Source: Larix sibirica (lineage: Eukaryota; Streptophyta; Pinopsida; Pinales; Pinaceae). From it: a DNA stretch of 16,979 nucleotides. The notes under the pieces are model-generated. The model saw only the letters and a program-made list of their open reading frames with translations. It did not search any database and was not told the origin of the DNA. Made by a program: the position numbers and the translations under genes. Location of the stretch: assembly GCA_004151065.3 (NCBI GenBank), contig NWUY0300004510.1, forward strand, positions 29,066 to 46,044, given 5' to 3'. This document shows, in pieces, positions 1 to 9,412 of this stretch; positions within the stretch are counted from its first letter, which is position 1, and every line of letters begins with the position of its first letter.

Positions 1-2179
1 ATGCGACATTTGTTACTTTGATCCCTAAAATATCAAACCCATCATCCTTTCAGGATTTCAGGACGATTTCACTATGTAACCTAGTCCACAAGGTTATCTC
101 AAAGGTGATTGCTCGCAGGATCAAACCAGTTCTATCCATGCGTCTCTCTATGGAACAATATGGTTTTCTGGATGGCAGGCAGATTCTTGATGCGGTGGTT
201 GTGGCCCAGGAGGCTTGCATAGTATTAAAACAAAGAATATCCAAGCATTGATTTTGCAACTGGATCTGTCCCGTGCTTATGATAATGTGAATTGGTCCTA
301 CCTGCGATTGGCACTTGTTCAAATTGGAATCCCATGGGGTGCTATTAAATGGATAATGGCTTGTATCAGTTCTGTAAACTTCTCCATATTAATCAATGGT
401 TGTCCTACTGATTTTTTCACTTGCTCGCGAGGACTTCGTCAGGGCTTCCCATTGTCTCCTCTCCTCTTTCTAATTGTGATTGATGGTTTAAGTAGGAAGC
501 TCAAAATGGCTCACTCCTCTCAGTTATTGTCAGGTATCCAGGTTTCTCCTCATATCTCTATTACACACCAGTTTTTTGTTGATGATGTAATGCTTTTTGG
601 GCCTGCGGATTTGGTTGAATGGGAACATCTATGGCATATAGTCCAATCTTTCTGTCAATGTTCAGGTATGTGTATAAATGATGGGAAATCTAAATTGCTA
701 AAACATAAGCTGGATGGTGTGGAGTTAACGGAGATTAGGGACCTTCTCCCTTTTTCTGTTGCTAAGATTAGCGAGGGTACCTATTACCTTGGCTATTTTA
801 TAAAACCTAATGATTACAGAGTGATGGATTGGCAATGGTTGCTTAAAAAATTTGACAATTGTATTTTCCATTGGCAATGGCGTTGGATTTCTAGTGGTGG
901 TCGGCTTACTCTGGTGAAATCTATTCTTCAAAATCTTGGGGTGTATTGATTCTCCTTATGCAGGATCCCTAAAACTATTCTCATGGGCATTCGTCAGAAA
1001 ATACACAAATTTCTATGGGCTGGTGATGGCAGGAATAAGATTCACCTTATGGACTGGCATAAGCTGGACTGCCCATATGATCAGGGCGGTTGGGCAATAA
1101 AGAACAGCTATCACTTTTCCAGGGCTTTACTTGCAAAGAGCCTATGGCGCGCTCTATCTGTGGATTGTACTTGGGGATGTATTTTAAAAGATAAGTACAT
1201 GGGAAATCTATCTACTGTACAATGGATTAGGTCTGCGAGGTATTCTTGTAGGGGCGTATCTATTATATGGAATGGTCTACTATCAACATTTCAGGTTATG
1301 ACGAGTTGGTCGGCGTGGCTCCCTGGAGATGGTAAACATATTCTCATAAGGGAGGATCCGTTGATTAGGGGTCCAATTAATTTTAAACTGTCTGTTCCGT
1401 TACTTTTTCATCTTCAGTTTCGTGGCTATTACTCTTTGTACCATATCCTGGTGCGTAACCGGCCGGGTGGCTCCTTTAATGTATGGTTGAATGCTTCCCA
1501 ACTTGGTCTGGTTGGCTCTTTGGCGGTGGAGTGGTCTAATTTTACTTGTGGATTGCACCTTGCAAATTACATTATAGAGGATGTGGATGATCGAATTTTA
1601 TGGTCATGGAATGCATCGGACGGTTCTATCTCTGCTAAGTTGGCCTATTAAGCAATTTGCTCTTCGAATCCCAAGTCGGGGCATTGGTGGCACATTTCGG
1701 TATGGAAATGGTGCATTCCACCGAAGGTTAAGATTTTTGTTTGGCTGCTGATGGAAGAAAAAATATTGATTTGGAGTAACCTACTGAAACGAGGATTCTC
1801 GGGGTCGAGCATTTGCTCACTATACTTTCAGGATGAAGAATCTCTGTATCATCTATTTGTCCTATGCCCCTTTACTGCATTGGTCCGATTCTATATGGGT
1901 GATCCTTTTAAAGCTATTTCCATGATGGGTGTCGGCTCTATTCAACAATGGTTTCTCTGCATCATCCTTTCAAACCAGAAGCTGGGTTGTTTGGCGTGTC
2001 TTCTATCGTGGGAAGTCTGGAAATCGCGTAATAGACTTCTGTTTGAGGATCGAAGATCAAAGCCGAGCCGCATTGCATGTGCTATCCTTTCTGACTCACA
2101 GGATTATGGTTTATCTTCCTCTGTGGTGCCACAACCTCCTGTTCGTCGTGCTTGGCCTCCCCGTCTTCTTAGTTCTAGA

Positions 2180-2590
2180 AACCGGGCTCGCTTTGATGGT
2201 GCGTCCATAGCCTCTTCTGGTATCTGCGGGGCTGGAGCTTTCATTGAATGCTCCAACGGTGACTTGATTCATCTTTGGTTTCATGGTGGTGTGGGGACGA
2301 ATGCAAAAGGTGAATTATTGGCACTATGGTTGGTTTTATTCTTCTCTACAAAGGCCAACATTATTCTTAAGCAAATTGCCGGTGACTCTTCATCCATTAT
2401 CAATTGGGAAAATTCGGAGGCAGCCATCAACTCATTGGCTTTATCCTCATGGATGGCCAAGACTCGACACCTTCTCTGTCTATGCCCTCATACTTCAATT
2501 ATTCACATCTATCGTGAGCATAATTCTGTGGCAAACTGTCTTTCTCGACGTGGACTTGAGGTGGCTGTGGGAAGGATTTTTTACAAGATT
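2180..2590 (+). pseudogene. RNase H domain of LINE ORF2
   Basis: This is the C-terminal RNase H-like domain of the ORF2 above, which would remove the RNA strand of the cDNA hybrid. Three catalytic acidic positions are visible: Asp in RFDGAS (2195-2197), Glu in GELLALW (2312-2314) and Asp in AGDSSSIINW (2384-2386). The fourth, normally Asp in a REHNxxAD motif, is Asn here (HNSVANCLS; AAC at 2534-2536). That change fits decay, although the surrounding helix is well kept. Confidence 0.8.
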
Positions 2591-2890
2591 TTGGATGGCT
2601 CTCCTCTTCCTTCTCGTTGGATGCTGGAACCTTTTTTACGTCTGAAGACTTGTTTTTGTGGCTTTATATTCTCCTATTTTGGATGGATGATGCTGACTCT
2701 TGTATTTTGTTTTGTTTTGGATCATCTCTTCGGCTTCTTGGTTCCTTTCTTGGGGGATTGGTATATCCCAGTCTCCTTCATGCTGGTTGGATTCAGCCTT
2801 TGTTTCATTGTTCTTATCTGGTTAAGGGACGGACTTTACGCTTATGCACTTCTGATTCTGATGGAGGCTTGTAATACTTTACACTTCTAA
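2591..2890 (+). other. Open hydrophobic tail downstream of RNase H
   Basis: The ORF2 frame stays open about 85-90 codons past the last RNase H motif and encodes a Phe/Leu/Trp-rich stretch (for example LVFCFVLDHLFGFLVPFLG). It reads like several membrane segments, but T- and G-rich LINE 3' sequence translated in one frame gives the same look. I treat it as 3' UTR or C-terminal tail that happens to be open, not as a separate membrane protein. Confidence 0.4.
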
Positions 2891-3019
2891 TATAAGTATG
2901 TTTTTTTCATGTGAGAAAAAAAGGAGGAGCGTGTCTTAAGGATTCATGTTACTTGGCTAATGTCGGATTTCTTAAATTGTTAGAAATTTTGGTTCATCAA
3001 AGCTCCAAAGTATAGAACA

Positions 3020-3652
3020 TTACTATTCATTATTTGCTGGTATATCTAGAAAGCAAGAAACAAATATATTTTTGAAAATTTATAGGTGGTACTCTAAAAT
3101 ATTTATGCAAAGATTATTGGCATCTTCAGATAATACCATAGACAAAGGGCGATTCTTAGACATAAGAGTCGATATGAACCACTCTTTCCTCAGAATGCTA
3201 TATATGGATTTTTTGATGGAGCTGCGTCAATGGAAGGTAGTGGAGAAGGAATGTTAATTTAGATTAATGAAAGGATCGAATATTCAATGTGGATGGGATG
3301 TGGACAAGGAACCAACACAAGGGCGGAGTTATTAGCACTTTGGGGCATCCTCATATTTGCTCAAGCCAAAGAGATAAGTCTGGTCTATATTTATGGGGAC
3401 TCCAAAGTTGTCATTGAGTGGAGCAATAAGATCTCAAATTTACAGGTAGATATTCTTGATCATTGGAGCGATAGGATGAAGGATCTTCTTGCTAGCTTCC
3501 AGAACCTATCTATAATGCACATCTATAGGCAGTTTAATCAGGAAGCTGATCATTTATCCAAAAAAGCGGCCAACAGTCATGAAGGAATACTCTTTTTTGA
3601 GAAATCAAAAGATTTCTTTGTGATTGAGGAAGGTTTAATCATGGCCTACTAA
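3020..3652 (+). pseudogene. Second LINE ORF2 3' end with RNase H domain
   Basis: This is the C-terminal end of another LINE ORF2, separate from the copy that ends at 2890 and clearly different in sequence. In one frame it reads W-Y-I-stop-KARNKYIFEN (from 3038), the linker usually found before RNase H, and then the RNase H domain. All four catalytic acids are present: FFDGAA (Asp 3215-3217), TRAELLALW (Glu 3326-3328), YGDSKVVIEW (Asp 3398-3400) and QEADHLSKK (Asp 3548-3550). Stops in this frame are at 3047, 3083, 3095, 3131 and 3260, so only 3263-3652 is continuously open. There is no RT upstream of it, so this is a 5'-truncated insertion or a fragment. The normal stop is TAA at 3650-3652. 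Confidence 0.82.
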
Positions 3653-3985
3653 TTTAGTATTGTAGGTAGATTTTATTTTTGATGTACAATTTTTTAATGT
3701 GCTCTACTATAGTGGAACAAAAGATGATCTAGTTCTTTCTGTTTAGATGGTAGGTTTTGTAATTGAAATCTCACGATAAGAACATATTTTTGTTTATTGA
3801 ATAACATGACAGCTACTACTTAGCTCATTTCTAAGTTAGCTTTGATGAAGCTATTATTCGACTTGTAGAGGTATAGCCCAGAAGGTTTTCTATTGTAACT
3901 TTGATTCTCCCTTGGAATAGCAAGTTACTCTTTTTTTTCGTATGAAATAAAAGGATGAGTGTTTTTTAGGGAATTGATGAGTGGG
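3653..3985 (+). other. Probable LINE 3' UTR and flank
   Basis: No reading frame is visible. The stretch directly follows the stop codon of the second RNase H relic, so it most likely begins as that element's 3' UTR. An AATAAA polyadenylation-type hexamer lies at 3946-3951, just after a run of eight T. No clear poly(A) tail ends the element. Confidence 0.35.
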
Positions 3986-3987
3986 TA

Positions 3988-4130
3988 AGGTTGTAAGTGG
4001 AAGTGTAGTTAAGGGTTATAGACTTATTGGGGAAGGTCCTGGTTTAGGTTATAGATCTATCTTTCAGGTGGGGGGTTCCAACTTGGTAAAAAAAAGTTGT
4101 AAGTGGAAGTGTGGTTAAAGGTTGAAATCA
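3988..4130 (+). repeat. Short direct repeats, ~106 bp apart
   Basis: GTTGTAAGTGGAAGTGT followed by A/G-GTTAA appears at about 3990 and again at about 4096, an offset of about 106 bases. Between them GGTTATAGACTTAT (about 4014) recurs as GGTTATAGATCTAT (about 4047). This looks like remnants of a small tandem array; no coding content is visible. Confidence 0.6.
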
Positions 4131-4182
4131 CCTTTTTCCTATTGGAATATGAGACAACATTGTATTTTGGTGGCTTTATTTT

Positions 4183-4198
4183 AGGGGTATCTACCCCT
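4183..4198. other. Perfect inverted repeat AGGGGTA-TC-TACCCCT
   Basis: Seven-base arms separated by two bases. It could form a small hairpin. No gene context gives it a role. Confidence 0.6.
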
Positions 4199-4235
4199 TT
4201 AGCCTTATTACAACGGGTATAGGGATTTAAACTTT

Positions 4236-4250
4236 AGGGGGGAGATTGTG
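4236..4250 (+). other. Polypurine tract followed by TTGTG
   Basis: AGGGGGGAGA followed by TTGTGAAACTTACC resembles the polypurine tract and LTR start (TG...) at the 3' end of plant LTR retrotransposons, especially Copia types. No pol coding sequence lies upstream and no matching LTR was found, so the assignment is weak. Confidence 0.25.
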
Positions 4251-4251
4251 A

Positions 4252-4303
4252 AACTTACCTCCCTATCAATCGAGATGAACTTACCTCCCTATCAACCGAG
4301 ATG
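4252..4303 (+). repeat. 26-bp tandem duplication
   Basis: AACTTACCTCCCTATCAAYCGAGATG occurs twice head to tail (4252-4277 and 4278-4303) with a single T/C difference, so the duplication is recent or conserved compared with the rest of the window. Confidence 0.85.
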
Positions 4304-5090
4304 TCTAGCATTTAATTATCAATTGTATGTAATTGTTGTGCAGAGAAGGTCCATTATCCCATAAACAAGGATATCTCATACATTAACTTGGTGTATTTGT
4401 ATACTATGACCTTAAAATTAGATTATACTATCATAGAGTATTTAAATACTCTCTAATTAAAAATTTGATAATGATTATGAATTTTAATATCTTAGTAATA
4501 GCATCCAATTTAAATATGATTTTATGTTACTTCAAGTAGTGATTAGAAACATTTAATTTGGTGAATCTTCAATTTAGTATAAACAAAAAAAATATATTAA
4601 ATTGTGAAATAAATTAAATTATTTTATTTTATTTTTATCAAGACAATTAGTAAACCCTAGTGTCTTTCAATGAGGAGACTAGGGTTCAGGTCAAAAGAGA
4701 TTACCATTATAAACTTGAGTCCGACGTTACTACCCACAATCATGTCGGACAGGATAATTGAGTTTTGAACCTAGGCAAGGCCGCAATATTGGTTGGTTGA
4801 ATGCCTCTTGGCACAGGGCATCCACCGTTTGGTCCTAGTACGCTGAGATTTTTTATTGTATTTTTAATATGAATGACTAAAGAGCCCCAAGAATTAGTTG
4901 ATGCCACTATTGCCAAGATGTTATTGGTAATTGAGGTCCATGAAGTCATTTCTTCTTAATAGTAATAATAATAATAGTACATGTACAATGGTTTATATTC
5001 TCGTGATTTATAAACTACTATATTTATTCTTCTACAAATTCTATGCTTAAACCACCACTTGGTTTCACTCCATTTGTTATTGAATATAGG
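4304..5090. other. AT-rich non-coding stretch
   Basis: No credible gene is present. It contains a small inverted repeat (AACCCTAGT at 4653-4661 facing ACTAGGGTT at 4678-4686) and a short TAA microsatellite near 4957-4976. A minus-strand open frame at 4740-4949 has no recognisable domain and I do not call it a gene. Confidence 0.5.
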
Positions 5091-5670
5091 GGCATACTAA
5101 GTGGGACATAAATGGAACAATATTTAATTTATCAGTGAACAAATAACACTCATGATTTATCATTTCTCCTTTAGTCGAGGAAAAAATCTAGTAACGTTGG
5201 AAGTTTACAAATCCTTGAACACGTGAGCCAACCACTTACTTTACAGAGGTTTTCTTAATGCTTTTCCACTTACTTTACAGAGGTTTTCTTAATGCTTTTC
5301 CACTCCCCTACCTAGATTGTTGAACACATAGTGGTGAAGAATAGTTCATAAATGTTAGGGAATACTAAGTGGGACATAAATGGAACAATATTTAATTTAT
5401 CAATGCACAAATAACACCCATGATTAGGGCATGCTCTAACTTCCAATGTTACGGCATACTGAGTGGGACATACATGAAACAATATTTAATTTATCAATGC
5501 ACAAATAACACTCATGATTTATCCTTTCTCCTCTAATCAAGGAAAAACTGCAGTAATGTTGGAAGTTTACAAATCCTTGAACACGTGAGCCAAGCACTTA
5601 CTTTATAAAGGTTTTCTTAATGCATTTTCACTCCACTACCTAAATTGTTGAACACACTGGTGAATAATTG
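5091..5670 (+). repeat. ~230-bp unit in three tandem copies (one truncated)
   Basis: Copies start at about 5091, 5358 and 5453, each with G(G)CATACTRAGTGGGACATA or a close variant, then AACAATATTTAATTTATCA and an AACAAATAACAC/CACAAATAACAC segment. The first (to about 5357) and third (to about 5670) also share GGAAGTTTACAAATCCTTG, AACACGTGAGCCAA and TTGTTGAACACA. The middle copy keeps only about 95 bases. The first copy contains its own 34-bp internal duplication. No coding frame spans the unit, which could be a decayed non-autonomous element or an LTR-derived array. Confidence 0.85.
5232..5299 (+). repeat. 34-bp perfect tandem duplication
   Basis: A unit containing ACTTACTTTACAGAGG and TTTTCTTAATGCTTTTCC is repeated twice with no visible mismatch inside the first ~230-bp copy. 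The third ~230-bp copy has it once, with substitutions, so the duplication happened after the larger units split. Confidence 0.88.
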
Positions 5671-6115
5671 TTTTATTGGACTATCTTATGTGATAGGTTT
5701 CCAAAAAGAACCTTCGTATTTTATCTCTCTTCTCTTTTATAGATTTATTCAAAGACAAGATAGTATACAATGGAAGGTATCAACTCATTGTGCTTTGGCC
5801 ATTATTATTTAAGACTCACTTAATCAACTTTTACTAAATCAAACCATTAAGTGTCGTATTTAAAAAAGTTATTAAATAGAAATGTGGCCTATGTTAATCA
5901 CTCATCAGCTTTACATTGAATGTATGTAATTACCTCTCCAAGGCACAACTAATTTGTTTAGGATAAAGTCAACTTTGATCACTCGAGGTATATTGCATGG
6001 ACATATTACATATTACATGGATTATTTGCCTTTAAACTAACGGACTTAGTTATCTTTTCCTTTCAATCCATACTTACCCAATTTTGTCTTCTTATCCTCT
6101 GAAAAGACTTGGCTC
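5671..6115. other. Non-coding stretch downstream of gypsy relic
   Basis: No frame, RNA gene or clear repeat is visible on either strand. On the minus strand this is where reverse transcriptase would follow the gag-protease relic, but no RT motif such as YxDD can be read. Confidence 0.45.
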
Positions 6116-6316
6116 TTAGATTTGTTTCAAATCACACTTGCCCATTTGGGAGGGTCCCACTACAAAAGCACGTTTACAAAGATAATGGAAAGTGGCACCT
6201 TCCAACATTTCCTCCCAGTCTTGTTTTGCATCTTGTTTAAATGTAATCTTCTCATGGTTATTGTTGATTAGTTTCTTGCCCATACTTGTTTTATCCTTTC
6301 CCTTGTGTGCCTTCAT
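6116..6316 (-). pseudogene. Basic linker downstream of gypsy protease
   Basis: A 66-codon open minus-strand frame begins MKAHKGKDKTSMGKKLI. It sits where plant gypsy polyproteins carry a basic segment between protease and reverse transcriptase. It is the longest unbroken piece of this relic. Beyond the first 25 or so residues I recognise nothing, and the assignment rests on position and composition. Confidence 0.4.
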
Positions 6317-6534
6317 AAAGTAGGTTCCACCCCCTTTACCAAGAAATATGTGTTCCCTCTTATGTTAAGGGCATACAAACATCACATCACATACATTTAG
6401 GTGTTTTGATATCAATTCCACCCCATCATCAAAAATAGCATTTATGACCAACTTTACCTTACAACACCTTGTGATCCTCATAACAAAATTTCTCTCCAAC
6501 CAAACCACTAAACATGGTTGTGGATGTTTCTAAT

Positions 6535-6640
6535 CCACGTTCATCTGAAGCTACAAAAATTAGACTACATTGAGAACCATTGTAGAAAAGAGCATTTACC
6601 TTCTTGTTATTCACTTGAATTTTGATTCAGAAGAGTGCAT
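6535..6640 (-). pseudogene. Retroviral-type aspartic protease relic
   Basis: The minus strand reads IQVNNKKVNALFYNGSQCSL, matching the flap-to-active-site context of gypsy proteases, where the catalytic motif is normally LFDSGS or LxDxGS. Here the catalytic Asp is Tyr (codon at 6584-6582) and the next residue is Asn, so the protease could not work. The region then continues into other frames. Confidence 0.6.
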
Positions 6641-6741
6641 TCCTTTCTTCACTTGCCCTTAGCTCTTGCAAAGTAACGTGGACAATTTTTTTCCCACATC
6701 AAAGTTGTCGTCTATCTTTGTACCTTCTATATTGGTAGTTG

Positions 6742-7128
6742 TCATTGCTCCACTCTTGGACTTGTACCATTTCAACACAATTCTACCTGAAGCTTCCAAC
6801 ACTTTTCATCAGTGTGTGCAACTACACCAAAAATATGTTTGCAATGCTCCTTGGGATATTTTCATATTTGGATTGTGACTACAACTTTTGCATTTTCTTT
6901 GGTTGCATATTCTTGATTCTTTTTTTTCCCACTTTTCATGCCTAACTTGATACAGAGAGGATTCTTGCTTGCTTCATCCATGTTTCTAATGTGCCTAAAC
7001 TACAATTTCCTTCAAATACAACCATGTACACCTCCAAGGTAATTCACCACTACCCTAGATTCTTCTAGTGAGATACCCAGGATGATGGCTTGCTTTTGGA
7101 ACTCGAACATGCAATCTTGAAAGGCATG
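6742..7128 (-). pseudogene. gypsy gag C-terminus with zinc knuckle
   Basis: Starting from base 7128 downward, the minus strand reads HAFQDCMFEFQKQAIILGIS, then VVVNYLGGVHGCI, a stop, and later RNMDEASK and a Lys-rich segment. This pattern (LGI...YxGGLH...LDEAxxKA) is known from plant Ty3/gypsy capsid proteins. A nucleocapsid-like knuckle follows at 6846-6790: CKHIF...AHTDEKCWKL. The H-x4-C half and the WKL tail are kept, but the second Cys is Ile and one residue is extra. Stops occur inside the frame, for example after HGCI. Confidence 0.65.
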
Positions 7129-7204
7129 TCCCTACTATTATTGGTAATACTATCATTTGGCATGAGTTGATCTTGTTCATAACCTATGGGATAGAATTGT
7201 GATT

Positions 7205-8165
7205 TGTGTAGCGTATGGATTTCACACTTCAATACTCACATGCACCTACCCATTATAGGTGCCATGGTGCATTCTACTTTTGTTTCATGTCCATACATGT
7301 CCAGGCATACAGTGACACGGTTACCTCTCATCCTTAATTTATGAAGCCTCTTTTATTCTAGACCACTCTCCCTTGAGTTAATTTTCCTTAGTTTGGATGT
7401 GCATCCTTTAAGGATGCCTAGTGCTTAGGTAAAACTCCCCTCTTTGCCTCTTCCTTGGCCTTTATCCCTTGGTTGTTGGTTCTCTATGAGACCCCTTGAG
7501 GCACTTGTTCATTGTTTGGATTCTATCTTAGGCTTTGAGACCTTATTTTTCCCACAATTGGTTGAGATGCCTCATTTTGAGCTGTCAATGACCGAAATCC
7601 ATTTTGGGTCACTTAAATGGGGGTACACAGGGTTGAGCCTTCCTTAAAATTTCTTGGTCCTTTGACCCTAAGTGAACCATTTTTTCTTTAGATAATACAA
7701 TAACTATAGGTAATGGCTCATAAAAAAGGGGTGCGTTCTAGAAAAAATACCTATGGTACAGGCTAAAAAACCCTTAATTTGAGATCAAAACTTGTGATAT
7801 CACCTTTCCATACAAATCACTCTCTTCAATTACTGGCAAAACATTCACTTTCACCTTGATGTAATTCCTTTACCTAATTATATTTCTTTGTTTCTCTTTC
7901 TAGAGTCTCTTTGAAACTTCTATATTTGGAAACCCATCTTATGGGAGCCCTACCAAATTGGCATAAAATCATGACATAGATCTCTAACTCCTCTTCCATG
8001 CTCTTGGACTACTTGTTACAGTCATCTCCATCACCTCTATGGTGATCTCTTGCTTTGGTTTGGTTTCTCCTTTGAAGGCTTGTTGTTTTTTCCTAAGGTG
8101 TCTCCATTATTGATCAATGTGAATCTCCATTAGAGGGTTAGGTTTGAGGCCCAGCTGGAGTGGAT
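7205..8165 (+). repeat. ~1.1-kb tandem duplication, copy 1
   Basis: This is the first of two diverged direct copies. Shared blocks include TTACCTCTCATCC (7321 and 8471), GATGCCTCATTT (7566 and 8721), AAATCCATTTTGGGTC, CATGCTCTTGGACTACTTGTT (about 7998 and 9121), and a final GGATAATTC. The offset drifts from about 1155 to about 1100, showing accumulated indels. The minus strand carries short Lys/Glu-rich open frames in both copies (KPKQEITIEV / KTKQEISIEV), hinting that the unit came from a coding element, perhaps the 5' part of the gypsy element next to it. Confidence 0.8.
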
Positions 8166-8344
8166 AATTCCCTCACAATGACAGAGCATTAGCTAACTCT
8201 ACATGTGCTAGTGGGCACCTTCCCTCATGCATCACAAATTCTCTACCATTGTTGTTGCTCTTATTTCTTTGCATTCTATCACTTTGTTGTTTCCTTCTCT
8301 CTCCTCGCAACTCACTACTATGTCATCTATTGGATAGCAACTCC

Positions 8345-9260
8345 TAAAAGGGAAGAAAAATGTAGTTGATTTTGCACTTTAGTACTCATTTATGCCTACC
8401 CACCAAAGGTGTTGCTATATGGCCTACCTTTGTGATATTTCTATATGTGACCTGCCCTATGATGACATGGTTACCTCTCATCCATCATTTACAATGGATA
8501 TTTTTTGTTGGAGCACTCTCTCTTGAGTCGCTTTTCCTTAGTCTTAATGTACAACCTCTTTAGGATATCTAATACTTAGGTAAGGCTCACCTCTTTAACT
8601 ATTCCTTGGTCTTTTTCCCTTAGTCAATAGTTGGACTATGTGAGATCCCTTTGGGCACTCACCCACTATTTAGGTTCTATCTAGAGCCTGAAACCCCTTA
8701 TATGACCCATAGTTGGTTAAGATGCCTCATTTCGAGTCCTTGATGGTCCAAATCCATTTTGGGTCCCTTAACTAGGGGATGATAATATCAACCCTTCCTT
8801 GTCCTTTCACACCAAGTGAAATGAGATTTCTTTGGATTGTACCATGACTGTAAGTCATGGCTGGTTACACTAAGGGCACATTTTAGGAGAAATACATGTG
8901 ATGTAGGCTAAAAACACAATAGTATGGCGTATTCATGCAAATATCTCTCTTTAATGGCTAGCCTAACATTTACTCATGCTTATAGTGCTTTCATTTTCCT
9001 ATTAATAATGCCTTGTTCCTCATTGTAAGTATTTTCAAATCTTCTATCTTTCAAAACCTATCTTGTAGGAACCTTATTAGATTGGATTCAAATCATTATC
9101 TATCTCTTTAGCTCATCTTCCATGCTCTTGGACTACTTGTTCCTTTTATCTCCAACACCTCTATACTTATCTCTTGCTTTGTTTTGGTTTCTCCTCTGAA
9201 GGCTAAGATTGTTTTGTCCCATGGTTTCTCCATTGCCTTAGTCCCCTCCAACCCCTTGGA
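8345..9260 (+). repeat. ~1.1-kb tandem duplication, copy 2
   Basis: This is the second copy of the segment described at 7205. The conserved blocks are in the same order and orientation. Its minus-strand frame at 9108-9299 (ending SSPRAWKMS) has a diverged counterpart in copy 1 (SSPRAWKRS, then a stop). No terminal inverted repeat or LTR-type TG...CA boundaries are clear. About 180 bases between the copies (8166-8344) show nothing recognisable. Confidence 0.8.
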
Positions 9261-9400
9261 TAATTCAAACCTATTTACTTGAGGGAGATTCCAACACAAC
9301 TAGGGCAAGAGAGGTACCACCGATTTGAGGCAACATTGGATCACCATACAACATTCACTTTTTTATCATTTATATGGTATATATAGATATTTTGTTTGCA

Positions 9401-9412
9401 TGGTATCAAGGA
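9401..9412 (+). other. Possible tRNA-Met primer-binding-like site
   Basis: TGGTATCAAGGA follows TTTTGTTTGCA directly. Plant Copia and many gypsy elements begin TGGTATCAGAGC just after an LTR that ends in CA, so this may be an LTR/PBS junction on the plus strand. Only the first eight bases match well, and no paired LTR is proven. Confidence 0.3.

Larger units (their letters stand above)
3..2890 (+). pseudogene. LINE ORF2 (reverse transcriptase - RNase H), broken
   Basis: This frame encoded the polyprotein that reverse-transcribes LINE RNA at the target site. Reading starts in frame at base 3 (ATFVTLIPK, the RT finger region). The frame changes at about 213-215, where GAGGCTTGCAT appears to have lost one T; the new frame then continues to 2890. 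Only two stops interrupt it: TGA at 947-949, where the family usually has Trp (VYW), and TAA at 1649-1651, probably from a Lys codon. RT motif A is LDLSRAYD (263-283). The usual RQGDPLSP reads RQGFPLSP (437-460), and the usual FADD reads FVDD (575-586) with both aspartates kept. A zf-RVT-like segment follows (about 1680-1880: PPKVKIFVWLL, then HLFVLCPF). RNase H lies at 2180-2590. The frame stays open for about 85 further hydrophobic codons. Confidence 0.88.
1..2940 (+). mobile_element. Plant L1-type LINE, 5' part outside window
   Basis: A non-LTR retrotransposon that enters from the left edge in the middle of its ORF2. The order reverse transcriptase, zinc-binding linker, RNase H is that of the plant L1 lineage, whose ORF2 carries a C-terminal RNase H domain. 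The endonuclease domain and ORF1 would lie upstream of base 1. The coding frame closes at 2890. A short A-rich stretch (GAGAAAAAAAGG, about 2914-2925) follows and may be what is left of the poly(A) tail, though no target-site duplication can be paired because the 5' end is missing. The element is inactive: see the ORF2 entry for its breaks. Confidence 0.85.
6116..7128 (-). mobile_element. Ty3/gypsy retrotransposon relic (gag-protease part)
   Basis: Read on the minus strand, this holds in order the C-terminal part of gag, a zinc knuckle, an aspartic protease active-site region, and the basic AHKGK-type segment that precedes reverse transcriptase in related plant gypsy elements. The parts lie in three different frames, so at least two indels have occurred, and several stops are present. 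No RT, RNase H or integrase follows toward lower coordinates, and no LTR pair can be assigned. The element is dead and truncated. Confidence 0.65.

Noticed and set aside
4740-4949. 69-codon minus-strand open frame
   Set aside because: No recognisable domain, no supporting neighbour and unremarkable length for six-frame noise.
6158-6172. CACTACAAAAGCACG, like a CACTA left end
   Set aside because: No facing TTGTAGTG end lies nearby and the site falls inside sequence that reads as part of the gypsy relic on the minus strand.
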